DNA of 64,000 nucleotides from Chondrosia reniformis. Lineage: Eukaryota > Porifera > Demospongiae > Chondrillida > Chondrillidae. The position numbers and the translations under genes were made by a program. The stretch's first letter is position 1. Each line of letters begins with the position of its first letter. The stretch lies in NCBI GenBank assembly GCA_947172415.1, contig OX359190.1, positions 5,704,001-5,768,000 on the forward strand. Reading direction: 5' to 3'. Positions 35,926 through 47,510 of this stretch are shown in pieces. Under the pieces are notes generated by a model. That model worked only from the letters and a program-made list of their open reading frames with translations, made no database searches and had not been told where the DNA came from.

Positions 35926-36152
35926 TTATTACCAATCCTGTTCATCCTACTGGTATAGTCTATTAAACACTTCTATGGTCAATTATCAATTATTAAGTAC
36001 ATTAGAAACAGAAAAAAGAGTGTGAGGGAAGAGTATTAGCTCTTGGTACTATCAAGCATGTGTTTTGCAGGAACACTGAAGTATGCACTATAATGACTTG
36101 TAAGTTAATAGTGCAATAAATGAGATATGACAGATATGGTATGGGTATGGTT
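35926..36152. other. Spacer next to right Helitron 3' end
   Basis: Has no match in the left copy. Read on the minus strand it has a hairpin GCACTAT / ATAGTGC (about 36080-36115), which could belong to the Helitron 3' end. No clear CTRR plus T terminus was fixed. Confidence 0.35.
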
Positions 36153-36944
36153 TATTTCTTTGGTTCCAAACATGTTTATCCAGTGCTTCTCAGAAATGCA
36201 TTGATTTGTTGGAAGGAATATGTGGATACCTGAAGGAAAAGAGTACACTTACATATTAACAGCACTTCGCAGTAGTGTGCATGAGTTAATTAGCAATCAT
36301 ATTTTATGTACACTTACTTGTTAGACTTGCTAATGAAATGCTTGCTCACTCCTCATGTTTCCCCGATGGAGGTCTAAGTTATGCGTTCTATAGTGATTCA
36401 AAACATGTATCTTCTTCTATAATATTTTTTTCTCTCTAGTTGTGAAGGTAAGGAGTGACCTGCAGTGATGTGAGAACAATTAGAAATTTGCAATGAATTT
36501 CGTAAGTGAAAGCCAAATGAGGTATACAATTAAAGAAATTGAAACTGTTGACTTACCAGAAAGCTTTTAAATTGCCTGCTCCATGCATCTTTGCTTCTTA
36601 GTAAAGCACAAAAGAGGACAATAACTGTGACACTGCCAACCACACATCAGAGAAAACATTCAAAATTACCAAATACATATGAACTCATACTAACACCCTG
36701 TATTGCTGTAGAGTGTGACTTATTGTCAAAATACATTATTGATGTAGAAAATTTACAAACACTTAGAAAATATATTATACGTAAACTTCAAAATACTTCC
36801 GTGAGTTGAAAGTAGCCTCAAATACTAAATTCTATATAACTTGACATCACCACGTCAGCCTTTGCAGTCACCGTATTCTACCATTCACTTGCCATGATAC
36901 ACAAACACTGCAACCGATGATGGTAGTTGGCACATTTGTGTATA

Positions 36945-37615
36945 TCACTCTTCAGGAGCCCACTGTGACATGAAGGTGGTAAATGGAGCAAACCCTAAGG
37001 AACATTTTGCAGACACCATTGGAAGAATGGCAGTGAAATGAGAGGAATCCAGAAATCCTAAAAGGGGAACATGCTCTTCTGGGACTGCATCAGAGCGATA
37101 GCAAACGCTGTTATTCAACCTCTTGTCTCTCATTTCAAACAGATCTTGCAATTCAGTAGGTGTTAAATCCTGCTTAATTTGTTGGAGCTGCTTTCCTTCA
37201 TCTTGGAGGCATCTGCTGTACATCACACCATACAACCAAATGGACCTCTCCAAAATCATTGCCTGTGCATACAGATGAAATTGGTTTCCCCAGACATGTC
37301 AGTGATCGAACTGCGAAGTAGTTCCAGCAACTGTACTTCTGCTGCTTTAGCAACTGAAGCAGTATCTCGTTTCTGCAACGGTAGAAGTATCCTAGCAGTT
37401 GGCTGAATGGCTTTTAGCATATGTTGTTGATGCATAATGAGGCTATAAGCGGTCAACAATCTCAAGTGGCACATGTACTGCTCTGTTCCACAAAGGGCCA
37501 AAGATAGCATATGATACCTACAATTTCCACCTCCTTTAGTGCAAACTGGCATGTACGGTGATGTAAAAGCTGGAAAGACTTTGTCTTTTACTACAACATC
37601 CACTTGATGATGCAC
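36945..37615 (-). pseudogene. OTU-like domain of right Helitron, split
   Basis: Exact mirror of 27772-28442: frame 37256-37615 holds GGGNC with the Asp-to-Gly change, and frame 36945-37259 holds SSHFTAILP. It has the same frameshift between the two parts, so the lesion predates or was homogenised with the other copy. Confidence 0.7.
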
Positions 37616-39440
37616 GTTACTGAAAGTTGCGCGGAAGGACGATTGACCACTTTACAAATAGTCTGTAATTCACTGTGATGACACTTGGACCATCTCACTA
37701 TTGATTCACTATTCAAAGTGTTACTAGTCACTAAAGCTTCAAGTGTTGTTTTCAGTGACAACACAAGTGTGTCAACATAAGTAATTGGGATGTCTGAATG
37801 CACAGACTGACTGCCAACCACCAATGGTTCCGATGTATACTCCTTGCCATGTGTCCCTTTATCCGCAATCTTAACATAAGATTGTGACATGCACTTGTCA
37901 TTGTGTACCAAAGCACTACTACCCTTTACTGCAGCACTTGATTTCTCCTCATTTTGACTACAATTCTGGACAAAATGACCTGATATTAGCTCCTCTTTTT
38001 CTGATTCCTCACCACTATGAGCAGATTCTTGTCGTAGCCTTGCCATTTCCTCATGGACTCTCTTGTTTGCCGTCATCTTCTTTGGCTGAAAGTTCAGGAG
38101 GGCCACTCCATTCAGTGTGCGCACACGACTAAGAGCTACATAGGCCATTCCAGGTTCAACTACATCCTTCCCTAAATCCATGACTGCTGCATCAAGAGAC
38201 AATCCTTGCACCTCGTGAATAGTTGCTGCCCAGCCCAGAATCAAGGGAATCTGTGTTCTCTGCAGGAGTGTACCTTCCTTTCCATAGAAACGTGCAGGAA
38301 TAAGCTGAATTGGTACAACATGCTGTTCCCCCGAGACAACATGGTACCTTTGACAATTTCCCCACATTGGTATCTAAGAATCTCACATATACCTCTGTGG
38401 GTGATTCACAAGGCATACTCTGATGCCTTGCATTTCTTGACCACTTGAAGCCTACAATTGTTCCTCTGGCACCATTCACCAAGCCATCACCACAGTTAAT
38501 GTTTCATCGCAACATTAATCTAGCACCAACTGCTAGCCTCAGTATACGGGGCAGCGCAGCACAGTCTTTATCATCTTGTGGAATGAGACGTTCGGGAACC
38601 TCATTGTATTTAATATTGGCATAAATTTGCCCTCGACTCTCTAATATTGCATGCTCGGCATCAATACTATAGATTTGACTGCTCTTTGCTAGACTTTTTA
38701 TCTGCATTTCATTGTGCCCATCAACATCTACTCTACGAGGATACAATGTCAGAGCTGTATCAAATGGGGAAGCCAGCAAATCCACAGTCCCCCCGAAACC
38801 AAACGTCTTTAAATAACTTTCACATCTTCATTGGTGTGCACGCCCGTCCTGATCCGATTAAGTATGTCTGAGAATGAAACATCATTCTGCTGACGCATGT
38901 TCACTTCCAGTTCAATCACCTTGAAGAAATCCCTCCAAAGGTGTGAAGCCAGTCGCCCCGATGAGCGTCTAGGTTTCTGACTGAATATAAAACTACGGTT
39001 CAATGGAGATAGCTGGTACATTCAAGCCACAAAAGATCTCATCATTGCCATAAATCTCACACAGTCGACTGTGAACTGCCCAGTATCTGGGAAGACACCA
39101 TACTGATTTCATCAATGATGATGGTGTGCACTCCTTGCCACAGATTCCTCAAGTCATGCAGGGCTAGGGCATTCAGCTGCAATTGATGAGCAGTTCTGCC
39201 ATGCTCCACCTGAAGCCGCAATGCTCTATGGATTGTGAGGCCTCCAATGTTGAAGGCTGCTACCAAGGTGGGTGCCATCAACATACAGGCATGCATCTCT
39301 TGACTCACTGACATAGAACGTTCCATATGCTCTTTAATAGCCCTAATTACATGTGATTTTCCAGTGCCTGCTCCACCTGTCACAAACAGATGAAATGGTT
39401 CTGGAGGTTTGTGGCGTATTTTCATCCTGTGTTTGTGCAA
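37591..39440 (-). pseudogene. PIF1-type helicase of right Helitron, broken
   Basis: Mirror of 25947-27796. GGAGTGKS and IIIDEISMVS lie in 39057-39440, the YQLSPL part in 38809-39021, LAVGARLMLR before the stop in 38504-38785, and WAATIHEVQGLSLD plus VALSRVRT in 37591-38367. The missing motif III segment, the TGA and the frameshifts are all identical to the left copy. Confidence 0.87.
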
Positions 39441-40022
39441 CTAACGAGTGTGGTGCACAACAATGTCAAATGGAATACGCTGCTTTGTATTCAAACTTGC
39501 AATGAGTTGCCTAAATGCCCTATCCATAAGGGAGTGTCTACTGATAGCTCCAATGTCGTCATCATTGTCATTTAAGAGCATATGTTCTTCATCTATTGCA
39601 CTCAGATTGTCATCATCAAGGCATGCTGGGTCCATGAAATGCTCTGGGTTCATCAACCCTCCTTCAGCCTCAATAAAGGGTTGTGCAGCATCCTCCCTTT
39701 GAGCCTGCTGTGCCATTGGGGAAACAACATCTTGGTAGGCATCGTCTTCCAAGGCTTGTAATTGCACAACAGCCTTCTGCACTTCATCTGCAAAGGCATG
39801 ATTGTGAGCATTAAAAACAACCATTTCTCCTTCTCGTACAATGAAAGCCTGCATTGCAGAAGAGTGACCTTTCAACAGATCCTCAGGTTCCTTCCTCCAA
39901 GGGATGTATAGTAGCAGCAAACTGTAGTAATAGTCATCACCATGACTTTCTACTGTCTGTACTGGGATTTGAAGACAGGCTTGCTTCCTTCTCAGATGAA
40001 CCCATCCCATGTCATTCTGCAA
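39441..40022 (-). pseudogene. Rep-helicase linker of right Helitron
   Basis: Mirror of 25365-25946, with YIPWRKEPEDLL and the Q motif LNTKQRIPF, ended by the same TAG. Confidence 0.8.
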
Positions 40023-40026
40023 CTGG

Positions 40027-41182
40027 TTACGAGACTGTGCTGGTCCATTCCAACTTTCCCAACACCCGTGTATCTACATCATACCACACTGCAAAGTGAG
40101 CCAAGGTCATGCTTGCAAATTCTGGTGTGTCAGGTCTAGAGGCATATCTATCAAAGATACCAGGGGCAAAACTATCAGAGGAATCATCCTCCAATTCAAG
40201 CAATTCAGACCTACTCTTGAGTAACCGCGTTCTCTTTTCTGGTCTGGTAGTGTTAAGGAATACAACTTTTCTTGAATTTTCTTTCAGAGGCAAGTGACAC
40301 AATCGATATGCTGCCTCCTGGGCACTCAACTCATGATGGGTCAGCATTGTGTTGCCAATCTTTGACAGACGCTTTCTTGTTGAAGCCTGAGGAGGCAAGC
40401 TTTCCGATGCATCTCGGATAGCTTTCCTGACCTCTTCACTTTCTGATTTACACATGTAGGAACACACATATGCAGCTGTGCCATATACTGATCCAATCAA
40501 TTGTATATCCATATTAGCTTTCCATGCCTTCAGAAGGTGTGTATAGTATGGATTGCAGTTTTCTTCCCCTGCTGATCTCTTCAAGACATAGAACCTGGAC
40601 TTGTTTCCAGGATCATCATGGCTTTTCAGCCGTGTATCTTCTGACAGAGGTTGAGGAAAATCAAATCGGCAGTCTGCCACATTTTTCCCCTTGTGTTGCT
40701 TTCCTGCAAGTTGATGTATGATGGTGCTGCTGCACTCTCAACACCAATGAATGAAGTTCTTCATCTTTGCAACCTTGTGTTGGAATATTCACAGAAATGT
40801 ACCTATCAATGTACTGTGGAGCAATCTGCCTTCCAGCTGTAGTATCTAAGTTTGGAGCATCCCTTATCCACCACATGGAATGGACATGTGGAGATCCCCT
40901 CAACTGGAATTCAATTCTCCAAAAGTAGTCAACTACCTCACCAATAGGTTGCCAAGATCCTTTAATCACTTCCCTGAGGAAGCACTGAAAGCGATGTGCA
41001 AAATGCCTAGCTGTAACCACTGGATTTGTCCTCATCAGTTCTCTCCTCTCACTGGCTGATAAATTAGCTGCCTGTTCCTCTGACAGATTCTGACCCATAC
41101 TCCTGCTTAGCACTATCATCAAGTCCACCCAATTATTATCGTCAGCACTCAGTGTGACAAAGAATATGGGAGGACCTAGCAA
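40027..41182 (-). pseudogene. Rep (HUH, two Tyr) domain of right Helitron, frameshifted
   Basis: Mirror of 24205-25360. SPHVHSMWWI lies in frame 40661-41182 and AAYVCSYMCK in frame 40027-40680, with the same frameshift between them. Catalytic His and Tyr residues are retained. Confidence 0.87.
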
Positions 41183-41570
41183 ATAGCTGGATCTTTACTG
41201 AGTTCCAATAAGCCTTTGTGCCAGGAATATCTCTCATGAAGCTATAACAATTTTCACGCAAGTGAGGGTTATTTTCCAGGCATCCTAGCAGCAAACCAGC
41301 TGTGAGTAGCTCCTTCTCATTGGTTTCCTTGTTAGACTTCTCACAGTGGCCTATTCTGAATGATCGCATCCTCATAGCAATGGAAATGCTGCTCTGCAAC
41401 TTCAGGGCTTCTACAATGTTACAGGCCCAAAAGATATAAGCAGGATGACATGCCCATCTTGAGTCAGCACTAAGCATTCTTCTTGGAAAATATTCTAGAG
41501 GTGTAACTTTGACTTCTCTGATGGTGCCAAAACCAGTTTCACCATTGGGGTAAAGGGTCGGAAAAGCCAA
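41142..41570 (-). pseudogene. Helitron-N domain of right Helitron
   Basis: Mirror of 23817-24245; starts MAFPTLYPNGETGFG and ends at the same frameshift point. Confidence 0.84.
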
Positions 41571-41751
41571 TACTTCTAAATCATTTTGATTCTCAAATAT
41601 ACTTAGTGGTGTGGTTGTTAATTACTCTGTAACTTATGTATCTGTTGTTCTATTGGTATACTACCTTGTATCAAGTCAACAGCCTCTACAACGGGCTGGA
41701 GAGCATCCAACCTAACAATTCATGTTTCATCCATTTCTAAAATAACTTCAT

Positions 41752-42762
41752 TCACATTTTCACTGTCAGTGACTTTTCTTCTTTATGGTTGAACATGTCT
41801 TCTGACATCTTAGTGATGGTGATGTCACCATACAAGGGATTATGTTGCTCTAACCATTTCAGAGCTTGCATCACATTGGAGTATCGACAGGTATGGTAAA
41901 TTGTATCAGGGACAGAGCCATTTGGTTTACTTCCAATAGAGTCTGGCTGCTGAATGTAAAGAATATCTTCACCACTGGGTAAACGAGGGAGCTCTGAAAT
42001 GACACAGTCAACATTAGAGGGAAAATTGATTACCTGGCCTCTAACAGCCCTTTGTCCACCCCTTGGCAAATTGGTCATTTTCATGAAAACAGTAGCCTTT
42101 GAAATCAAACGCTGCTCTAATGTGTTTAGTCCAATGAACACTGAAGGGACCTCTGGTACTTTCATTTTATTAATCTGTGATCCTGCTGGAATTTTCTTTC
42201 TTTCCATAGCACTCTTGCACTTGTTACACAACCAAACACTTTCTATACTTTCTTGAACTGATTCATTCACCACAGCAAGTAGATCATTTGCCACATCGCA
42301 GCTGTACAGGGCACCCAACTGGTCAGAGCACGACCTTTCACATGAAAAACACTTATGGGTCGGCCCCTTAAGAATTGCTTTTTCAAATTTATGTAAGTTA
42401 TTTTTCAACTTTAAAGCTTGTTTTGATGGTATTGAAAAAAAAATCTCAAGTCTTGGTAGTTGCACAGCAGATGCAGTAACAACACCAGACTCAATTACAC
42501 TTCCACCCACTTCCATGTCCACCTCTTCAGACTTTTGGCTGATAAGATTTTCCTTACCAGTATCATCCATGACTGAATCATCACTTTGGGTTGATTCTCT
42601 TTGAACTTCCTTCAAACTGTCACTCTCCAACCCATCAGTGGATTCATAAATTGAACTAATGCGGGTCACATTTACCTTGGTATTTGAAACAATGCTAGTA
42701 CATGGCACACTACTGGTTATTTCTCCTTCTGAGTTACGTTTTTGCCTCCTCCATGCTTGCAT
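41752..42762 (-). pseudogene. Cys-rich plus DUF6570-like region of right Helitron
   Basis: Mirror of 22625-23635, identical over all 336 codons, with HKCFSCERSC and LPRGGQ. Immediately upstream (from about 42890) the right copy jumps to the 21-bp repeat, because the 2A and 23-aa repeat ORF is deleted. Confidence 0.8.
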
Positions 42763-43996
42763 TCTTAATCTTGCTTGCTCTTTTTCTCTCTCCAGTCTTA
42801 GAGTATTTTTTGTTTAGATTCATTAATCAATCTTGTTTTCTTAAATTTGTTACTGCTGTTCAGTATTGACTCCTGTTTTTTAGTCCATTCAGATTGCAAC
42901 CTCCCACCCACAGGGTGAGCAACCCCAGCCACAGGGTAATCGACTCCAGCCACAGTGTGATTTACCTTGACTCCAGAAACAGAGCCAAGAAATGACAGAC
43001 TTAGTGTAATTATGTTTTTAGATAGTGCCTATCATGACAGTCTGTTCATCTGAGATGTATGCAAATGGAGTGGTGTTAGAGTGCATACATACTATGTATT
43101 GTTCATGGTTCAGACATCTATAGCCTGGAATAAAGAATAGAAAGGCAGCTAATATATATACAAAAGAACACCCAGTCACACAGCTTAGAACAACTTAAAG
43201 ATAAAGATACAATTGTTAGCATGTGAAAAATTATTGAGATTTTCGAAAATTTGGCCTCTAAACACATCAGCCCTTTTTATATGTATTCGATCTTGTCTAT
43301 CAAGATTAGCGCCACCCCTTGAGCAGCTAGCTGCCCCACCCACCACCTCTAGACAACTGCCCCACCCATAGTCTTCTAGAATCACATGAAGGCACAATTC
43401 TGAACTAATAATAACTATTATATAGTTAACAGAAGTGATGATTTTGACTTACTCAAAAATGGCCACTTCAACATTATTTCCGCTGTCGCTGATTCTTCCA
43501 CAAACACGTTCAGTATCAACGCTTGAAGAAGTAATTCATTGCGACGTGCTTGAAGTTAGTGTTGTCAATTTTTATAAATACAGCAATTAAATAGTGCAAT
43601 AGAAATTCGTGCGCCCAGTTATTGCCTCGCATAATTATCAATAAAACTTGGCAAGTTGGCTTGTGTTCTGTGCAGCCTTTCTTACTGTTTTTTCCATGTT
43701 CACTGTTCTGGGATGATTCCTGGCGCCTGACATAATTATGGATATCATGTAATACGACTAAAAAATAGGGCTTTCAGAGCGCAAAAACTAGTGTATTTAT
43801 TTGGCAGGCGCCGTCTTTTTCTTTGGCGTACGCTTAATATGACTGCTTAGCATGATTATCAATAGATGATACAAACATTACAGTGTTTATTATAAACAGT
43901 TTATAAACAAATACTGTCATGTTTGTAAACACGGAAATCTAATTTAAGTTAGAAGTAAACTTACAGCCTAAATGTACTGTAAGACTTTAGTAGAGA

Positions 43997-44325
43997 TGTA
44001 GGTTCTACAACTTTGGCTTCAGGGGGAGGTGAAAAAGATGCAACTCCCCAAAAGCAATGTGGGTAGAAGGGGTAAGGGTTCAATGGTAAACAACATGCCA
44101 ACAGTTGAATGTATAATATATGTAAAAAATTTAATAATTTTTCTCTTTTTTGCCTTTATACGTTCCATTCAATAAATGTTTCTGAAGGCGGGAACATTTT
44201 CTTCCAGTAGAACTATAAACATTTATATGCATTGTTTATGTAATTAATTATTCATTAATTAACCTGATTCGGGAAAATAAAAGATAGTCAAGACGATTAA
44301 CCAATATTAATTTTAAGGTTGTTTA
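43997..44325. other. AT-rich spacer, nothing recognised
   Basis: Lies between the right Helitron 5' end and the LINE remnant. No frame or repeat was identified. Confidence 0.4.
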
Positions 44326-45345
44326 ATGTTTAATGTCGTGGGAATTGGAGGCTGTGGTTCCGAGCTGACAAGAGGATGGGAGTGCTCAAAGCAGAGGAGG
44401 ACTGTCTTGAAAGAAGCCAGATTGATACTGAGAAGCCACGGAATAGAACTACAACCGGAAATGTGGCTGAAGACAGATCCCTCACAAAATAGTGTAAGAG
44501 AATGGAGGAGAGTGGCACGTGAGCTCCGGGAGGCTCAGACTGAAAGGTTAAAAAGTAACCTAGCCGAAAAGTCTCACCAGGGCTCATACCACAGACAAGT
44601 CACAAATAGGGAATCTTATGTGTGGCTTTCTGAAGAGAGACTCAGACCTCAAACTGAGGCTCTGATTCTTGCAGCCCAAGATGATGTGTTGCACACTAGG
44701 TGGTACCAAAATAGGATTCTGAAGAATTCTAGCCTCCTAATGTGCAGAGAATGTGGCAAGACTATGGAAACGGTCAAACACATACTAAACATGTGTTAGC
44801 CCAAGGGATTTTCTCTCTACAAAGAGAGACATGACCGGGCAATACTGATAGTGTTGTGGAGACTGTTGAAAGAATATGGATTCAAGCAGGAAGAGCCCTG
44901 GTACAAACTAGAAGCAAAACCAGTCTATGAGAATAGGGCTGTCAAAATCTTGTGGGATCCTAGTATCCCTACAGATGATGAAATGACAGAAAGAAGGCCA
45001 GACTTAGTGGTTGAGGATCGGCTATGTAAGTCCATCTTCATTATTGAGATGTCAGTTCCTACTGACAGTAATATTAATGGAAGATGGCAAGAGAAGTTCC
45101 AAAAGTACCAGAAGCTGGCGGCTGATATGAGGAAATAATTTAGGGGCTACAGAATTAAGGTAGTCCCGATGATAATTGGGGCTTTGGGGACAGTGGACAC
45201 GCTCTTGGAAGACCTAAGTGGAATTCCAAAGCTGTCAAAAAGTGAAATAGAAGTGATGAGAGCGATGCAGAGAACTGTTCTCTGCTCGGCTGTAAGGATA
45301 TTGAGGCGACATCTATCTGTTGTGGGATTGGGGCCTGGACGATAA
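44326..45345 (+). pseudogene. C-terminal remnant of an RLE-type LINE (R2/NeSL-like)
   Basis: One frame runs from 44326 to 45345 with two internal stops (TAG 44797-44799, TAA 45136-45138). It has a zinc knuckle MCRECGKTMETVKHILNMC (CxxC-H-C) just before the first stop. A restriction-like endonuclease core follows, RRPDLVVEDRLCKSIFIIEM, matching the PD-(D/E)xK pattern, then KVVPMIIGALGTVDTLLEDL, a typical conserved end segment. This order (reverse transcriptase, CCHC, RLE) belongs to site-specific LINEs such as R2, NeSL, CRE and relatives. The RT is absent, as expected for 5' truncation. The clade is uncertain. The copy is dead. Confidence 0.75.
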
Positions 45346-45640
45346 GTAGTCCTGTCCCAGTCCTTGCCTGTCGACCTCTGGAAAGTAGTGGTGGATTTGT
45401 GTATGGAGGTACTCCCTCCTATTATGACGGTCAACTTTGGCCCGACGTGCACCTGTCTGCTGCTGCCGGAAGGAGGCAAAGCCGAGGCTTCTGGCTAAAA
45501 ACCCAAAGAAAGGAAAGCATAACTGACTGAGGGTTGTCCAAGCCGGATACTCCTTGCCTTAGTAAACTAAGGCAAGAAGAAACAAGGTTCTCCATTAAGG
45601 CTTTTGTTTCTCAAGTTTAATGTCTAATCAACTCTCTTTC
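45346..45640 (+). other. Probable 3' UTR of the LINE remnant
   Basis: More GC-rich than its surroundings, with a hairpin-like TTGCCTTAGTAAACTAAGGCAA (palindromic halves CCTTAGT / ACTAAGG at about 45556-45573). No coding potential; ends where AT-rich sequence resumes. Confidence 0.4.
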
Positions 45641-45759
45641 ACAAACATGAGATCTATCCATTGCAGGACTTTTTATGTCACATGTGATTAAAAAAGGGTT
45701 GATTAAAGACGATGATCGCCTACACAATTTGTACAATGAGATAAGTTGCAGTTGTACTG

Positions 45760-46660
45760 CTATAAGTACAGACAACATCAGACACAGGTAGAACGCCTCT
45801 GCTATGCTACACTTGTACAACCTTAGACACACGTAGAACACTTCTGTCAGGCTACAATCATACAACTTAGATAGACTTAAACTCCTCAGCAAAGTTAGCT
45901 ACACTCATAACCTTTAGACACACTTAGAACTCCTTTTCTAAGCTACACTCATCCAATTCTGGACACACGTAGAACCCTTCTGCTAAGCTATACTCGAACA
46001 ACTTTAGACAGACTTAGAACGCCTCTGTCAAGTTACACTCGAACAACTTTAGACACACTTAGAACGCCTCTGTCAAGTCACACTCGAACAACTTTAAACA
46101 CACGTAGAACCCCTCTGCTAAGCTACACTCGTACAACTTTAGACACGCTTAGAACCCCTCTGCTAAGCTATACACTCGAACAACTTTAGACAGACTTAGA
46201 GTGCCTCTGCTAAGCTACACTCGAACAACCTTAGACACACTTAGAACCCCTCTGCTAAGCTATACACTCGAACAACTTCAGACAGACTTAGAACGCCCCT
46301 GTCAAGCTACACTCATACAACTTTTTAGATACACTAAGAACACCTCTTTCAAGCTACACGTATACAACTCTTGACACACGTACGTAGAACGCCTCTGCTA
46401 AGTACAACTTTAGACACACGTAGAACACCTCTGCTAAGCTACACTTGTACAAACTTAGACACACGAAGAACACTTCTGTCAAACTACACCCATACAACTT
46501 TAGATACACTTAGAACGCCTCTGTCAGGCTCTACTAAGCTATACTCGTACAACTGTAAACACAGGTAGAACGCCTGTGCTAAGCTACACTCGTACAACTC
46601 TCAGACATACGTGGAATAGCTCTACCAAGCTGCATTCGTTCAAATTTAGACACACATAGA
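45760..46660 (+). repeat. 45-bp minisatellite
   Basis: About 18-20 copies of a roughly 45-bp unit containing ACAACTTTAGACACACTTAG, then AACGCCTCTGCTAAGCTACA and CTCGT. Units vary in length by a few bases, and TCAAG alternates with CTAAG. Unrelated to the 13-bp family. Short frames inside it (for example 46371-46568) are repeat translations. Confidence 0.9.
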
Positions 46661-46865
46661 ACGTCTTTCTTCAAAATGTTTACAAAATCAGTCCTACGGG
46701 CTGTACAGGTAGAATTACAATAACAACTTAGCACTGACAGAGGTTACACAGATCGTAGACATTAGAACGTCTTTCTAGACTGACATAGGCCTAGTATTAC
46801 AGTATTTACTTAAATCAAAAGAGGATTTATAGATATTGACCAAACTTACTTGTCTTTCTTCATTG
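46661..46865. other. Spacer, nothing recognised
   Basis: Short non-repetitive stretch between the 45-bp minisatellite and the hairpin-ended repeat. Confidence 0.35.
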
Positions 46866-47199
46866 CGCTTCTAACTGAAAGTACTTGGCCCCTTCGTTGG
46901 ACTTCAATATGGTTATCTACTGGTATTCCAAACGATTTTGGAAGCTTAAGCGTCCTGAACATGATAGAAAAGCTTCAGCTTCAGGAAGTCCGCCATTTGC
47001 AAAAAAAGATGTATTGACGTATAAATTAGGTGTTACAATAGTTTTGTATGAACTCGTATTATACATATAACGACGTATAAAATAAGTGTTACAATAGTTG
47101 CATATTAATTCGTATTATATATATATATATCCATAACATGAAGCCATACATAAATTGCGTTATGAAAACAATATAGGAGGCTGCCTATGGCAGCCCCTA
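46866..47199 (-). mobile_element. Hairpin-ended small repeat, copy 2 (inverted)
   Basis: The reverse complement starts at 47199 with TAGGGGCTGCC and a perfect hairpin GGCTGCC-ATA-GGCAGCC. It continues with TTGTTTTCATAACGCAATTT, TATGGCTTCATGTTATGG, an (AT)n run, and the GGAAGCTT block, ending at GGCCAAGTACTTT. It lacks the full 3' hairpin. Same family as 61933-62340. Confidence 0.75.
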
Positions 47200-47510
47200 A
47201 TAATACATACAACTAGTACATACAATTAGTATATGCAACTAGTACATAAAGCTAGCACATACAAGTAGTAAATACAACTAGTACATACAACTTTTACATA
47301 CAAGTAGTCATATAACTAGAGCATACACATATAACTAGTGCATATAAATAGTATATATAACTAGTATATATAAATAGTACATAAAACTAGTACATACAAC
47401 TAGTACATACAACCAGTACATACAACTAGTGCATACAACTAGTAGATACAACTAGTACATAACTAGTATATGCAACTAGTACAGAAAACTAGGGCAGACA
47501 ACTAGTATAT
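47200..47510 (+). repeat. 13-bp minisatellite, + orientation (tract I)
   Basis: ACTAGTACATACA units between the hairpin-ended repeat and the second PLE family element. Confidence 0.92.

Larger units (their letters stand above)
36153..43996 (-). mobile_element. Helitron, right copy (inverted)
   Basis: Reverse-oriented counterpart of the left element. On the minus strand it begins at 43996 with TCTCTACTA preceded by A, matching the canonical Helitron 5' terminus and its A|T target. Homology with the left copy ends at 36153. Coordinates in 36153 to about 42880 sum with those of the left copy to 65387 everywhere checked, so no net indel exists over 6.7 kb. Relative to the left copy it lacks about 1.26 kb (2A ORF and repeats) and about 1.8 kb nearer the 5' end. 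It carries the same stops and frameshifts. Confidence 0.85.

Noticed and set aside
18315..43996. One large segmental palindrome including the satellite
   Set aside because: Homology stops at the Helitron 5' terminus and at 29234/36153, and satellite orientation around the arms is not mirror-symmetric, so two element copies fit better.
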